Positions 18,236 to 27,409 of a stretch of DNA of 64,000 nt are shown here, piece by piece. How positions within the stretch are numbered: the first letter of the stretch is position 1; each line of letters begins with the position of its first letter. A program made the position numbers and the translations under genes. The notes below the pieces were generated by a model, which was given only the letters and a program-made list of their open reading frames with translations, searched no databases and had not been told where the DNA came from. The stretch comes from Streptomyces sp. CB02400 (GTDB lineage: Bacteria; Actinomycetota; Actinomycetes; Streptomycetales; Streptomycetaceae): contig NZ_LIWB01000007.1 in NCBI RefSeq assembly GCF_001905725.1, positions 1-64,000 of the forward strand. The letters are read 5' to 3'.

Positions 18236-18570
18236 TCAAGAATTCCTGTACGAGGCTCCCACCGGGCCGCTCCACGACACGACGGCGGAGCGCTCCTCCA
18301 GAGCCGTGACGCGCAGTTCGTCGAGCCGTCCGGCCTCCCTTGCCGGCAGCGCCCCTTCCAGGCCGGAGAACGCGGGGCCCCGCCACAGCGCGATCACCTC
18401 AGGACAGCCGGCGCCGGAGAAGGGCCTGCACAGGGTCGACACGTACGTCTGGATCAGCGCTCGGCGGGGATCACATGGCCGTGCTCCAGGACCAGCGCCG
18501 CGAGTAGCGCGCGGCTTGCCGCCGCCCAGTGGCACGTCGTCCCCCGCGACGATGCCGGTACGACTGTCTG
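18236..18570 (-). pseudogene. Remnant of a BTAD (SARP/AfsR-type) regulator
   Basis: Pieces in two minus-strand frames resemble the N-terminal half of an AfsR/SARP-type regulator: SRALLAALVLEHGHVIPAER (winged-helix part), then LIQTYVSTLCRPFSGAGCPE and VIALWRGPAFSGLEGALPAR, EAGRLDELRVTALEER (bacterial transcriptional activation domain). A frameshift separates them and much of the DNA-binding domain is gone. It is a non-functional fragment. An intact relative is at 57770-59830. Confidence 0.55.
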
Positions 18571-18799
18571 TCGCGGCGGGGGTCGTCCGGAGTGGCGGCT
18601 CAGCGGTCGAGCCGGACCGTAGCCTGCGTACCGCGCCCCGCTCGAACAGGCCCAGTAACGATCGCTGTATGACCAATGCCACCACGCGGCATAGTGGTTG
18701 ACGAAGCCTACGGCGGTCATGGTCACGCTTGGAGACCGGCGATTCCCGGCGGCGGCGCCGGTGGCGGGCGGGGTCCCGGGCGGGCACGGGCGGTGCCCG

Positions 18800-18940
18800 T
18801 ACGCCGAAGGACCGCGGCGTCCCCGTCCCCGAGGTCGTCAAGAAGCTGACGGTCAAGACCGGGAAGAACGCCGGACAGCACCCGTCGGTCGCCTCCGTCT
18901 ACCGCGCACTCGCCGAGGCGAGGAAGCCAACACCCGGGTC
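18800..18940 (+). pseudogene. Resolvase/recombinase C-terminal remnant
   Basis: A short plus-strand stretch, KDRGVPVPEVVKKLTVKTGK, NAGQHPSVASVYRALAEA, reads like the HTH tail of a serine resolvase-type protein. No catalytic domain is nearby, and the frame continues into non-family sequence. It is one of several mobile-element scraps in this interval. Confidence 0.4.
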
Positions 18941-19088
18941 GCCGCGCACATCATCGGCCCCAGGCACAGTCAGCCCGGAGCAGCGGTGGAGCGAGTGCAC
19001 CGGCCCGCGTCGCCGGGGACGGTCCGGATCCGTCATCACGTGCTACATGGTGCGCGCGTTCATGCACTACGACCGTTGAGGCTCGGGC

Positions 19089-19128
19089 CGGTGCCGGGCG
19101 CCCTGGAGCCACAGGGTGTCCGGCACCG
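19089..19128 (-). terminator. Terminator of the HEAT-repeat gene
   Basis: A 17-bp stem with two wobble or mismatch positions pairs 19089-19105 with 19112-19128 around a 6-base loop. It lies directly beyond the stop at 19131. Confidence 0.6.
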
Positions 19129-19130
19129 CG

Positions 19131-20666
19131 TCAGCCGGACAGTCCCGCCTCCCACTTGCGCCGTTGAAGGACGTAGTCGCTGAAGAGATGGCGGGCCCGG
19201 TTCAGCAGTTCGCCCACTTCCGCGTCTCCGCGTGGGGTGTCCGCTCCCGGGTGCCAGCACTGCACCGACTGTCCGGCCCACGCGCGCAGTTTGTCGTCCG
19301 GATCGTCCAGCAGGGCGACCGCGGCCCGCAGTCCCACGACCCCACCGCGTGCGTCGAGCAGCCGGAACGCGGCGACCCGGACCGGCCGGGGCCGCTCGAT
19401 GCTGAGGTGTGCTGTCAGCAGCCCGCTGGGCAGTGTCCCGGCGAACGGGAGCAGCGCGGCGGTCGTCTCCCGCACGACACCGGGTGCCGGGTCGTCGAGC
19501 AGCGGCAGCAGCCGTGCGACGTCGGTCGCGTCCAGCGTGCGCAGCCCGGCCACCACCCGTGCCCGCACCACCGGTGCCGGGTGGGCGAGCAGTGGCCACA
19601 GCAGCTCCGCGTCCACGCGCTCCCCGCACTCCGCCAGCCCGATCACCGCACCGGGCGGCACCGTCGGGTCGGCTGGGTCCGCGCATCGCTCCCGGTACCA
19701 GGGCAGCGGATCCGTCCCGTGCCGGCGTACGACATACCGCGCACAGGCCCGCACCAGCGCGGACCGGTCGATGAGGAACTCCACCGCCCGCTCGGGTCGT
19801 CCCGCCCGTCGCAGCGCGGTGACCCCGGCCGACCGCGCCCGGGGACTGCGCGCGTCCAGTAGCGGTTCCAGCACCTCGTCCCAGTCGTCCCCATCCGTCA
19901 TGGCGGCCAGGGCGGCGTCGGCGCACAGGCCTTGGACGACCGCGTCGTCGTCCCAGGCGGCGCGGCGGGCCAGCTCGCCGGGAGAGAGGAGCCCCTCCTC
20001 AATGGCCAGCCGGAAGGCGAACCGGCGTACGGTGCGGCCGGTGTGGGTGTGCAGGGGCAGCAGCCGCTCGCGTGGTGCCCGGCGGAGCACGCTGTCGAGC
20101 AGTTCGAGTCCGAAGGCGCCCCGCTCGCGCCGGCCGACCCGCAGGATCAGCGGCGCGAGGGCGACCGCGGCCTCCACGTCGAGCCTCTCGCCCAGCAATC
20201 GCCGGGCCCGCTCCCGCACGGGCGTGGCCCAGTCACCGGTGCGTATGACGAGCAGCGGCAGGAGCACGGGATGTTCTGCGGTCCCGTCCAGAGCGGCCTC
20301 GCGTACCCGTCCGTCCGGATGGCACAGCGCGAGAGCGAGCCGGGCCCGCGCATCCTGCCCCGGGCTCCCGGCCGGGCGGCGGAAGCGGGCGGTGGCCCAG
20401 CGGCGGAGGCGGCCGGACCGGTCGGTTGCCGGTTGCCGGGGAGATGCCTCCGTACGCGGTGCGGCGGCGTCGGCCGTGCCGGAGCGCAGCACCGCGGTCC
20501 GGTCCCCGTCCGGCAGCAGCGCGTGCCCGTAGCGGAGGATCTGGCGGACGCCCACGTCGAACGCGGTCCAAGCCCGGGGGTCAGCGGTGTCCACAGCCTC
20601 GGTGAGGGGCGTTCCCCGGATCAGGCGGACCGCTGCCGTCCCACCGCTTCCGATGTCGTCGTCCAT
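19131..20666 (-). CDS. HEAT-repeat protein of unknown function
   Basis: The 511-residue soluble protein is built largely of alpha-helical HEAT-like repeats in its C-terminal two thirds (for example ARSAGVTALRRAGRPERAVE, VRARVVAGLRTLDATDVARL, VRETTAALLPFAGTLPSGLL). Such repeats form a curved scaffold for binding other proteins. The first 60 residues are more variable and are followed by an Arg-rich linker. There is no signal peptide or enzyme motif. The start is the ATG at 20666 with GGGACGGG upstream. It is flanked on both sides by mobile-element remnants and has no partner gene, so no function can be proposed. Confidence 0.75.
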   Translation of the reverse strand: MDDDIGSGGTAAVRLIRGTPLTEAVDTADPRAWTAFDVGVRQILRYGHALLPDGDRTAVLRSGTADAAAPRTEASPRQPATDRSGRLRRWATARFRRPAGSPGQDARARLALALCHPDGRVREAALDGTAEHPVLLPLLVIRTGDWATPVRERARRLLGERLDVEAAVALAPLILRVGRRERGAFGLELLDSVLRRAPRERLLPLHTHTGRTVRRFAFRLAIEEGLLSPGELARRAAWDDDAVVQGLCADAALAAMTDGDDWDEVLEPLLDARSPRARSAGVTALRRAGRPERAVEFLIDRSALVRACARYVVRRHGTDPLPWYRERCADPADPTVPPGAVIGLAECGERVDAELLWPLLAHPAPVVRARVVAGLRTLDATDVARLLPLLDDPAPGVVRETTAALLPFAGTLPSGLLTAHLSIERPRPVRVAAFRLLDARGGVVGLRAAVALLDDPDDKLRAWAGQSVQCWHPGADTPRGDAEVGELLNRARHLFSDYVLQRRKWEAGLSG

Positions 20667-20949
20667 GCCCGTCCCGCCCCCGCCGACCTGCCGTTCCGAG
20701 TGATCTTAGAGGTGGTGCAACGGAGCGTCGCGAAAATTTGAACGCCGTTGCTCATGTTTTGACTCCACGGAGCGGCTTTCCACTTGGGCGCGGCGTCGGC
20801 GCCGGTCGTCGTTGACGGGCTGGTTGCAGGGGTAGCAGGCCGGCCGGTGACGCCGAGCGGGCGCAGTGGGGCGGCACGAATGGCGTTCATGGTGGGAATG
20901 TTGCCGGCTGTCTCTGAACAGCGGGCCAGAGCGAAGATGTCCGCGATAT
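20667..20949. other. Gap upstream of the HEAT gene
   Basis: This interval holds the promoter region of the HEAT-repeat gene and the downstream edge of the IS5 remnant. A locally AT-richer patch at about 20735-20760 (GAAAATTTGAACG, CATGTTTTGACT) stands out from the surroundings. I found no gene or clear hexamers. Confidence 0.35.
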
Positions 20950-21171
20950 GCCGCGCCACTGCTTCAGGCGGTTGACGCACCGCTCGACGGCGTTCCGCCG
21001 TCTGTAAGTGTCGCGGTCGAACGCTGGTGGTCTTCCACCCCGGCTGCCCCGTCGCAGCCGGGGGCGCATTGATCTGTCGGCGCGGGGAGGGGGAGCGAAA
21101 TCGCCTTTCGCGGCGGGTCGTCGACGGCTAGGGTTCGGGCGCGGCGAGTCATCCACGAGGAGCTGAGACAT
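20950..21171 (-). pseudogene. IS5-family transposase remnant
   Basis: The minus strand reads RRGSRGGRPPAFDRDTYRRR, then NAVERCVNRLKQWRGI. This is the C-terminal DDE region of IS5-type transposases (GGRPPAFD..YRRRN.VERC.NRLKQWRG). The catalytic Glu region is present, but the frame then drifts and the rest of the enzyme is missing. Confidence 0.65.
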
Positions 21172-21335
21172 GGTCGGTTTTCCGAGCGCGCGTTGACGTC
21201 GTCGGCCGTGAGCGGCCTGTCATCGCGTGCTGCCCCTGATGTTGCGGCACAGCGAGCCTTCCCCTGCCTGAACCGCCGGTGTGCCTTTCGTGTGCCCGGT
21301 GGCGGGCCTCGTTGTCGGCAACCCAAGGGATTACC
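21172..21335. other. Gap before the deleted MFS gene
   Basis: This holds the upstream region of the truncated MFS gene and worn IS5 sequence. No separate feature was found. Confidence 0.3.
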
Positions 21336-21719
21336 GTGCCGTCCGCTTTCTCCGTCGTATCCGATTCCGGTCGACCCGTTCCGTCAAGCCTGTGGCGGGA
21401 CGCCGACTTCCGCAGGCTCTGGATGGGGCAGACCGCCTCCCAACTCGGTGAACACGTAAGTCTGGTGGTCCTGCCGCTCTTCGCCGTCCTGGCGCTCGAC
21501 GCCAGTGTGGCCGCGACGATCACGTTCGTCGGCATGGGGCTGGCCCCGCTGGGCTCGCTCACCGGTGGATTCCTCGCGCAGGAGTGGGGGCTGCGCACCA
21601 GCCTCCTGGTGACGGCCGCGGGCATGATGCTGTCCCCCGTGATCATGGCGTTGTCCCCACTCGCACGCCTGGGACGGGAGCTTCCGGCCCCGTACGACGC
21701 GCCGTCGACGTACAAGTGA
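21336..21719 (+). pseudogene. MFS transporter with large internal deletion
   Basis: A 127-codon frame starts at GTG 21336 after an AAGGGA ribosome site. It joins the first membrane segment of an MFS protein (LWRDADFRRLWMGQTASQLG, EHVSLVVLPLFAVLALD) to the last one (GLAPLGSLTGGFLAQEWGLR, TSLLVTAAGMMLSPVIMALS). About 270 residues that should lie between, around 9-10 helices, are missing, yet the frame is kept. The product cannot transport. Like the RidA gene it lost its middle in frame. Confidence 0.7.
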
Positions 21720-21855
21720 ACGTGCATCACCTCGTACGGTCGGACCCCGGCACCCCGTACGAGCGATGCCGGTCTCGGTGATGTTGCCGCACAGTGGGGC
21801 GAGCGCGATGGCGAGCCTCGTGTGGACGAAGTTGTCGTCCCGCTTGTGGGCGCGT

Positions 21856-23106
21856 TCAGTAGGCGGGGAACGCCCAGCCACCGGGGTAGAAGGGCTCGCG
21901 GTCGGCGCGGAAGGCGCGTGTGGTGCGGGCCAGCGCGCCGGGTCGCACTTCCCGGACCAGGCCCGCTGCCGCGAGGGAGGCGAGCGTGGTGCCGCCGAGG
22001 AAGGCCGCCCCGAGCTCGGCTGCGGTGAGCCGGAGGTCGGCGGGGGCCTTCGTACGCTCGCAGACGACCGCGTCCCCTTCGGTCTGCAACCGGTAGCGCC
22101 CGGTGTTCCAGGGGCAGAAGTCGTCCTGGACGTCCAGGACCACGTCCAGCGGGGTGGAGTAGCGGCGTGCTGCCAGGGCCCGGCCGACGTCGACCAGTCG
22201 CACCCACAGCCGGTCGACCACGGTCGAGCGGACCGCCCGGGGTTCGGTCAGCAGGTGCGGCAGCGGCTCGTCCACGGCGGCCTCGTACTCGATCCACGGC
22301 ACCAGGTCGATCCCGGCGAGGAAACGCCACAGCGTGGCGTAGGCGTGCTGGGTGGCGGCCGCCAGTTCCACGATCTGTACCGCGCTGGTGTCGTTGCCGG
22401 CAGCGTCGCTCGTGTCGTTGATCCGGTACAGCGCGTATCCGGTGGCGTCGCCACCGGGGTCGCGGTGCACGGCGTACCGCAGCGAGGTCGCGCCGCCGCG
22501 TGAGCGTGGCTCATCGGCCAGTCGGCTGTTCCAGGCCCGCTCGGCCCGGCCGGGCCAGGCGATCGAGTCCTCGCGGACACGGTCGTAGACCTTCTCGATC
22601 ACAGGGCGGGCCGTGTGGCGGTCCAGGAGTTGGATGCCTCCGCCGCCGAAGTCGGTTCCGGGGCGGAAGGACATGGACCTCTTCTCGCACCGGAGCCGGT
22701 TCCCGCGGGTGGCCGGGCCGTAGCCGAAGCGGCCGTAGATCGCCGCCTCCGAGGGACGCAGTACGGCGATCGACTCGCCGCCGGACTCGTGCAGGTCGGT
22801 CAGTTGCCTGCGTGTCAGCGAGGTGAGGATGCCGCGTCGCCGGTGGGTGGGGGCCACGCCGACCCAGGTGACACCCGCGACCGGAAGACCGGCGCCGGGG
22901 ACGGTGAGGGACCGGGTGTAGATCGCGGTGCCTCCCACTGGCATGCCGCCGTCGAACGCGGCGATCGTGCGGTCCAGTTCGATGGCGGCGCGTTCACGGG
23001 CGAGTTCCTCATCGGACCGGTCACTGCCGTAGGTGTTGGCGATCATGCGGGCCCATACAGCGAACTCATCGTCGGTGACGGGGCGGAGGAGGTAGGAGTC
23101 GGTCAC
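21856..23106 (-). CDS. Eis-like GNAT N-acetyltransferase
   Basis: The 416-residue cytoplasmic protein has the tripartite layout of Eis (enhanced intracellular survival) acetyltransferases: an N-terminal GNAT domain with the acetyl-CoA loop VGVAPTHRRRGILTSLTR (about 85-102), a second GNAT-like domain, and a C-terminal SCP2-type domain (LDVVLDVQDDFCPWNTGRY). Mycobacterial Eis acetylates many amines, including aminoglycosides. The aromatic stretch AAIYGRFGYGPAT is typical of the family. Starting at the GTG at 23106 (VTDSYLLRPVTDDEF) gives the standard length; longer starts add about 37 unrelated residues. No strong ribosome site precedes it. It could give resistance or modify the cell's own amine products, but no neighbour helps. 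Confidence 0.85.
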   Translation of the reverse strand: MTDSYLLRPVTDDEFAVWARMIANTYGSDRSDEELARERAAIELDRTIAAFDGGMPVGGTAIYTRSLTVPGAGLPVAGVTWVGVAPTHRRRGILTSLTRRQLTDLHESGGESIAVLRPSEAAIYGRFGYGPATRGNRLRCEKRSMSFRPGTDFGGGGIQLLDRHTARPVIEKVYDRVREDSIAWPGRAERAWNSRLADEPRSRGGATSLRYAVHRDPGGDATGYALYRINDTSDAAGNDTSAVQIVELAAATQHAYATLWRFLAGIDLVPWIEYEAAVDEPLPHLLTEPRAVRSTVVDRLWVRLVDVGRALAARRYSTPLDVVLDVQDDFCPWNTGRYRLQTEGDAVVCERTKAPADLRLTAAELGAAFLGGTTLASLAAAGLVREVRPGALARTTRAFRADREPFYPGGWAFPAY

Positions 23107-23441
23107 CGCGCCTGTGTAGCGGACATCGAGCCGTGACGCGATCGAATTGTCGCGGAAGAGGTCGGACTTGCCGCTCTGCACGCCCGTTGCCGGGTTCCCC
23201 GGCCGGGGAGAGAACAAGAACGTGCACTGGCGCCGACAACCGCGTTCGCCTCTCTGTCCGGGTGGATCAGTTGTGAGCTCAGCGGACAGGCGCCGGCCAT
23301 GCGCGTCTGGACGTGCTCGGCTCGCTGGACACGGGCGGTCCGAAAACGGTCGGTGGCGTCGCTCATCACCTTGATCGCAATGTCCGGCCTGCGCACATGG
23401 GGACTGGGGGCGTGTGCCGGAAGTGTTCTAGGTTGGCTCAT
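23107..23441. other. Divergent intergenic region
   Basis: These 335 bases separate the divergent acetyltransferase and zinc-ribbon genes and must carry both promoters. I could not pick convincing -10/-35 pairs or operators by eye. Confidence 0.35.
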
Positions 23442-23963
23442 GTGAGCGTGCAGGGGCGGGGTTACCGGTATGTCGGGCCGGCCGGGCTGAAGGCCGCGGT
23501 CCGGCCCGGCAGCGGCGGCTGCCGGATCGACTCGGCGGCCGGCTTCAGCAGTTGGGTTGCCGAGCGATCGACAGCGGAGCTGGTCGAACCGTTCACGTTC
23601 GTGGTCGGCATGGACGGCGTGCTTCGGCTGGCGCCGCGACGAAGCGAACATGTGGCCTGTGCCGGTGGGGAGATGGTTCTGAGCGCCGGAGAGATCAGCT
23701 TCATCCGCGAGGCGGGCCGCTGGGCCGCCGCCCACGTCAGCAACCAGTCAACCGGGTACTGCCCGGACGTCAGCTCCTGGTCGGCGGTCGCCCATGCTCT
23801 GGACGGCATAGGGCTCGAGCGTCCATCCGGCTTCACGCACGAAGTGGTCTTCCGGCGCTGTCCCGGCTGCCAGGAGCACAACGTCGTGCGCGAGGGCGAC
23901 TTCGTCTGTGTCTTCTGCGGCAACGATTTGCCCGAGACGTGGAACGTGGACCCCGTCGGATGA
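23442..23963 (+). CDS. Hypothetical protein with C-terminal zinc ribbon
   Basis: This 173-residue soluble protein ends in a four-cysteine zinc-ribbon motif: RRCPGCQEHNVV followed by FVCVFCGNDLP (two CxxC pairs, about residues 140-165). The middle reads AGEISFIREAGRWAAAHVSN and STGYCPDVSSWSAVAHALDG; conserved actinobacterial proteins of unknown function share this shape. No catalytic motif is visible. The start is GTG at 23442, or possibly GTG at 23448, and neither has a good ribosome site. A role in nucleic-acid or protein binding through the zinc ribbon is only inferred. Confidence 0.65.
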   Translation: MSVQGRGYRYVGPAGLKAAVRPGSGGCRIDSAAGFSSWVAERSTAELVEPFTFVVGMDGVLRLAPRRSEHVACAGGEMVLSAGEISFIREAGRWAAAHVSNQSTGYCPDVSSWSAVAHALDGIGLERPSGFTHEVVFRRCPGCQEHNVVREGDFVCVFCGNDLPETWNVDPVG

Positions 23964-23973
23964 CTGCCGTCGG

Positions 23974-24147
23974 TCACAGCCACTCGTCGACGGCCGCGAT
24001 GAGGACAGTCGCCCCGTAGTGGGCCGCCGGCCTGTCGTAGCGCGGCGCGAGGGCGCGATACCTCTTGAGGCGGCTGATCCCGCACTCGACCGTGTGGCGC
24101 TCGCGGTGGTCGACCGGGGCGCACACGTGGCCGGCACGGGCTCTCAC
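23974..24147 (-). pseudogene. IS5-type transposase C-terminal remnant
   Basis: The minus strand reads RHTVECGISRLKRYRALAPR, then YDRPAAHYGATVLIAAVDEW and L-stop. This is the end of an IS5/IS1647-like DDE transposase, including the catalytic Glu (VEC). Only about 55 codons remain. It abuts the stop of the zinc-ribbon gene. Confidence 0.65.
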
Positions 24148-24601
24148 TGACGCGAGCCCTCACACCGCCCGGCGACAACCACGACCGACGTGCCGATGTA
24201 CGCGGACTGCTCCCGCAGTTCCCTGAACAGGGTACGGACCTGGCCGTGGGCCAGGGCGCGTGTCCGCAGGCCGACGTGGAGGCGCTGCGGCACCGCGGCT
24301 ACGGTCTGCGCCCTGGTACGGACACCGGTGGGCAAGCCGGTGCCGGCGCGGGTCGAGAACGGCCGTGTCACCGGCGCCTATCACGTACGCGATCCCGAGG
24401 AACTGCCGTGTGCGGAGCGGGCGACCGCCGTGAGCCGCTGAGGCCGTGGCGTGAAGACGACCTAGGCGATGCGCCGCGGGCCCCGATGACCGGCCCGGCG
24501 CGCCCCGTCCAGCGGCCCTGGTGACAGCGCGCCCGCCTGGGTTCCGTCTCTCGTGCTTCGGCTCAGTCGCAGACGAGGTCCGTGACTCTCCGGCGCGGAG
24601 G
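24148..24601. other. Gap with unassigned short frames
   Basis: This interval contains no gene I can name. A minus-strand frame (about 24150-24370) reading AHGQVRTLFRELREQSAYIG, TSVVVVA could be a remnant, as could a plus-strand end (RVENGRVTGAYHVRDPEEL). They overlap, so at most one is real. The downstream side of tpg has no clear hairpin. Confidence 0.3.
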
Positions 24602-25159
24602 CTACAAGTCGAACTCCAGGTGCTCGATGTCCGTGAAGCGGACTTCTTCCAGTTGGCCGGCGCGGCGGCCGCTGTCCTGGAAGTACACCTCCTTGAGCGC
24701 CTCGGCGACGATCTCCCGCAACTGCTGGTCGCCGGCGCCGGTCTGCTGGGCGTCGAAGAGGCGGGCGGCGTACCGTGGCGGCAGTGCGACGGTCAGGTGA
24801 CGGAGCCTGTCCTCGTCCGTCGAGCCGATCGGCGCGGTGTAGCCGATCCGGGCACGGGTGTCGATGACGATGCCGTCGGTCGTCGCCGCCTTCCGCCGTG
24901 CCCTGGCGCGGATCTGCGGCTGCCAGCGCTTCTTCACCTCGTGTTCCAGACGGGCGGCCAGGTCCGGGCGGGGTTTCTTGATCTGGCCCTTCACGTACCG
25001 TTCGACGGTGCGCTGGGAGATGCGCAGCATCTGGGCGACCGCACGGGTGCCTTTGAGCTGCCTGACCAGGTACCGCATCTGCGCGGGCGCGCTTTTGGGC
25101 GCCGGGCGGGTGAACGATTTCCGCACCGCGGCGTCCAGGCCGTCCCCGAACAGGGTCAT
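24602..25159 (-). CDS. tpg: Telomere-protecting terminal protein Tpg
   Basis: The 185-residue protein matches the Streptomyces terminal protein, which is covalently attached to the 5' ends of linear chromosomes and plasmids and primes end-patching during replication. Recognisable segments are MTLFGDGLDAAVRKSFTRPA, a helix-turn-helix/thumb region (AQMLRISQRTVERYVKGQIK, about 40-60) and the C-terminal EALKEVYFQDSGRRAGQ and FTDIEHLEFDL. Length and ends fit a complete family member. The ATG at 25159 follows AGGAGAAGG. It lies 12 bases after tap, in the usual tap-tpg order, and is co-transcribed with it. It places the window on a linear replicon. Confidence 0.92.
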   Translation of the reverse strand: MTLFGDGLDAAVRKSFTRPAPKSAPAQMRYLVRQLKGTRAVAQMLRISQRTVERYVKGQIKKPRPDLAARLEHEVKKRWQPQIRARARRKAATTDGIVIDTRARIGYTAPIGSTDEDRLRHLTVALPPRYAARLFDAQQTGAGDQQLREIVAEALKEVYFQDSGRRAGQLEEVRFTDIEHLEFDL

Positions 25160-25171
25160 CGTCGCCTTCTC

Positions 25172-27394
25172 CTACTCGCCGTTGTCGATGCCGGTGACGG
25201 TGCCGTCCTTGATGTAGCGGGCGAGGTTGAGCTCCGGGGCGTCGAACCGCTCGCGGACCTCCTCACCCCACAGGACGCTCTGGGTGCCCTCGTGCTTGAC
25301 CAGGCCCGGGTTGACGCCGAGCTTGAAGCCGCCGGGCAGCGGCCTGCCGTCCCGGTAGGGCAGGAAGTCCAGCGGGCTGGTGCCGCCGGCCGCGTACACG
25401 ACACAGTCGGAGAGGATCGCGACCGGGTACTGGCCGGTGAACGCCGCATGCTTGACGATCTTGCGGTGGAGGTTGATCCGGGTGCGGGAGATGACGGCCG
25501 CGCGGATGTCCGGCCGCCATGTCGGCCGGGCGAGGGCCCGCCACGGCCGGCCCGGCCGCCAGCCCTCGCCGCGGGGTCGTTCGCGCAGTTTGCCCAGGCC
25601 GCCCTTGACCGTCGCCTTGATCGCCGAGACGACGATCGTCAGCTGCGGGTCGCGCTCCTTGTAGTCGTTCATGGCCGTCAGGAAGTCGGCCGGCTCCATG
25701 TCCGCGTGTACGCCGAGATCGGCCATCGTCGCCAAGTAGGCGCCGCGCAGCCTGTTGTACCAGTCGTCCAGGTAGCGGCCGTTGTCGTGGCGGACGTACG
25801 CCTCGATCGGACGCACCTCGTAGCCGAGCTCCGTCGCGTACGCGACGGTGGGTGTGGCGTACCAGGCCGGGCCCTCGGGGCGTTCGCCCTTCGGCGTGAA
25901 CGGGGAGGGCAGCAGACTCGCGTCCAGCTCCGCCCACTTGTCCTTGCCGACCTTCACCCTCGACAGGTCGACGTGGGACAGGTCCACCAGCCACGACCCG
26001 GGCAGCTTCGCGTCGAACACCGGCGCCTTGACGTGTTCCGGCGCGCCGAGGCCGACGACCAGGCCGTTGGCGCCGGCGGCGAAGGCCATGTTCACGTCGA
26101 TGCCGACCAGGTGCCGCAGGGTGCATTCGTCGTCGGTCATGGGCCGCGCCCAGTCGTACGCCTCCTCGAACAGCTTCTCGCCGGGGCCGCGGACGTGGAA
26201 GCGCGGCAGGTCCGCCAGGAGGGGGTGTCCGTCGGGGGCCTCGCACGGGGCGCAGTCCACCGGGTCCTTGCCCAGCGAGCCGGGGTTGTGCTCGGAGTGC
26301 CGCTTGCCCGTCGCGTCGGGTTCGGAGGCGCGGGTCGGCGGGTGCAGCGCGGTCATCAGCTCCAGGCCGGTGACGGCGGTGGAGCCGCGCGGCGTCATCA
26401 CGCGGGAGGCGTACACGCCCAGGGTCCGGGCGAGGTCCGCCGGCGGGAGCTGTGCGGCGTGGCCCCAGTGGCGGGGGTCGAGGGCGTGCCAGGACGGGAT
26501 GCACAGCTGGACGCAGTTGCGTTCCGCGCCCTGCGCGGGGCGGTAGATCCGCGCCCACGGCCCGAAGCCGCGCTTCGTCAGCTTCCACTCCGCGCGCGCG
26601 AGCTGCTTGACGGCCTTGTGGCCCTCCGGGATCCGCCCGGCGAGCCGCTCCTCGTCGGTGAGGGCGACGGGGAGGCCGTAGCGCTTGAGCGCGGCCTCGG
26701 TGAGCACGAGCAGCGGGTCGGCGTCCTTGCCCGGACCGGACAGCCTCGGCTGCCCGAGCTTCGCTTCCTTGAGGGTCCAGTCCACCAGGGCCGGCAGAGA
26801 CCTGGCGGGCACCTCCAGGACCAGACCGCCGGTGCAGTACGCCAACACCTGCCCGTCCGTGTCGACGTCGACGACCGCGAGCGGCCCGTTCCCGAAGCGC
26901 GGATCGGCGCCGCCCGCAGGGGGGCCGGCCGGGGCCGCCTTCCGCGCGTCCGGGCGCCGTGACGTCGACGACGGCCCGGGGGTGTGCGGTGCCGCGGCCG
27001 GACGGGGCCGGGTGGTGTTCTCAGCCGTGGTCATGGCTACGGCTTCGGGCCCCTGGCCCGTGGACAGGGGCCGCGCCTTCGGCGCCGGGGTTGCCGGGGC
27101 GGTGGGCGTCTCGGGCATCGCCGTGTCCTCGCCCTGGGCGCCGGCGTCGGCCGGGGCGGGGTACAGCTTGGAGAGTCCGTCGAGGAGGCGTGCGTACGCG
27201 TCACGCTCCGGCGGGCGGGGTTCGGTCTTGCCGGCCTCCCAGCCGCTGACCGTGGCCCGGCGCACCTGCAGCGCGGTGGCGATCTCGTCGATCGTCAGTC
27301 CGTGGGCCTTGCGCAGACGCTTGCGCTCTTCGGGCGGTGGCAGTGGGGCGCGGGACGCGAGGAGCGCGTCGACCCGGTCGAACAATTCGGACAT
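25172..27394 (-). CDS. tap: Telomere-associated protein Tap
   Basis: The 740-residue protein binds the single-stranded 3' overhang of Streptomyces telomeres and recruits Tpg to the end. An XRE-type helix-turn-helix is at residues 22-72 (RLRKAHGLTIDEIATALQVR, RATVSGWEAGKTEPR). A Pro/Ala-rich linker follows at about 90-155. The rest is the conserved Tap body with DVDTDGQVLAYCTGGLVLEV, GIDVNMAFAAGANGLVVGLG, and the polymerase-like C-terminal block YPVAILSDCVVYAAGG. The ATG at 27394 sits behind GGAGG; an upstream ATG adds 7 residues without a site. Its stop is 12 bases before tpg. The promoter region carries a -10-like TATAGT and tandem 11-bp repeats, so the HTH may autoregulate; that is inferred. 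Confidence 0.92.
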   Translation of the reverse strand: MSELFDRVDALLASRAPLPPPEERKRLRKAHGLTIDEIATALQVRRATVSGWEAGKTEPRPPERDAYARLLDGLSKLYPAPADAGAQGEDTAMPETPTAPATPAPKARPLSTGQGPEAVAMTTAENTTRPRPAAAPHTPGPSSTSRRPDARKAAPAGPPAGGADPRFGNGPLAVVDVDTDGQVLAYCTGGLVLEVPARSLPALVDWTLKEAKLGQPRLSGPGKDADPLLVLTEAALKRYGLPVALTDEERLAGRIPEGHKAVKQLARAEWKLTKRGFGPWARIYRPAQGAERNCVQLCIPSWHALDPRHWGHAAQLPPADLARTLGVYASRVMTPRGSTAVTGLELMTALHPPTRASEPDATGKRHSEHNPGSLGKDPVDCAPCEAPDGHPLLADLPRFHVRGPGEKLFEEAYDWARPMTDDECTLRHLVGIDVNMAFAAGANGLVVGLGAPEHVKAPVFDAKLPGSWLVDLSHVDLSRVKVGKDKWAELDASLLPSPFTPKGERPEGPAWYATPTVAYATELGYEVRPIEAYVRHDNGRYLDDWYNRLRGAYLATMADLGVHADMEPADFLTAMNDYKERDPQLTIVVSAIKATVKGGLGKLRERPRGEGWRPGRPWRALARPTWRPDIRAAVISRTRINLHRKIVKHAAFTGQYPVAILSDCVVYAAGGTSPLDFLPYRDGRPLPGGFKLGVNPGLVKHEGTQSVLWGEEVRERFDAPELNLARYIKDGTVTGIDNGE

Positions 27395-27409
27395 GGAGGG
27401 CCTCCTGTC

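Noticed and set aside
24148..24440. Small gene between the IS5 remnant and tpg
   Set aside because: Frames on both strands overlap with comparable but weak quality, and no ribosome site or family signature supports either.
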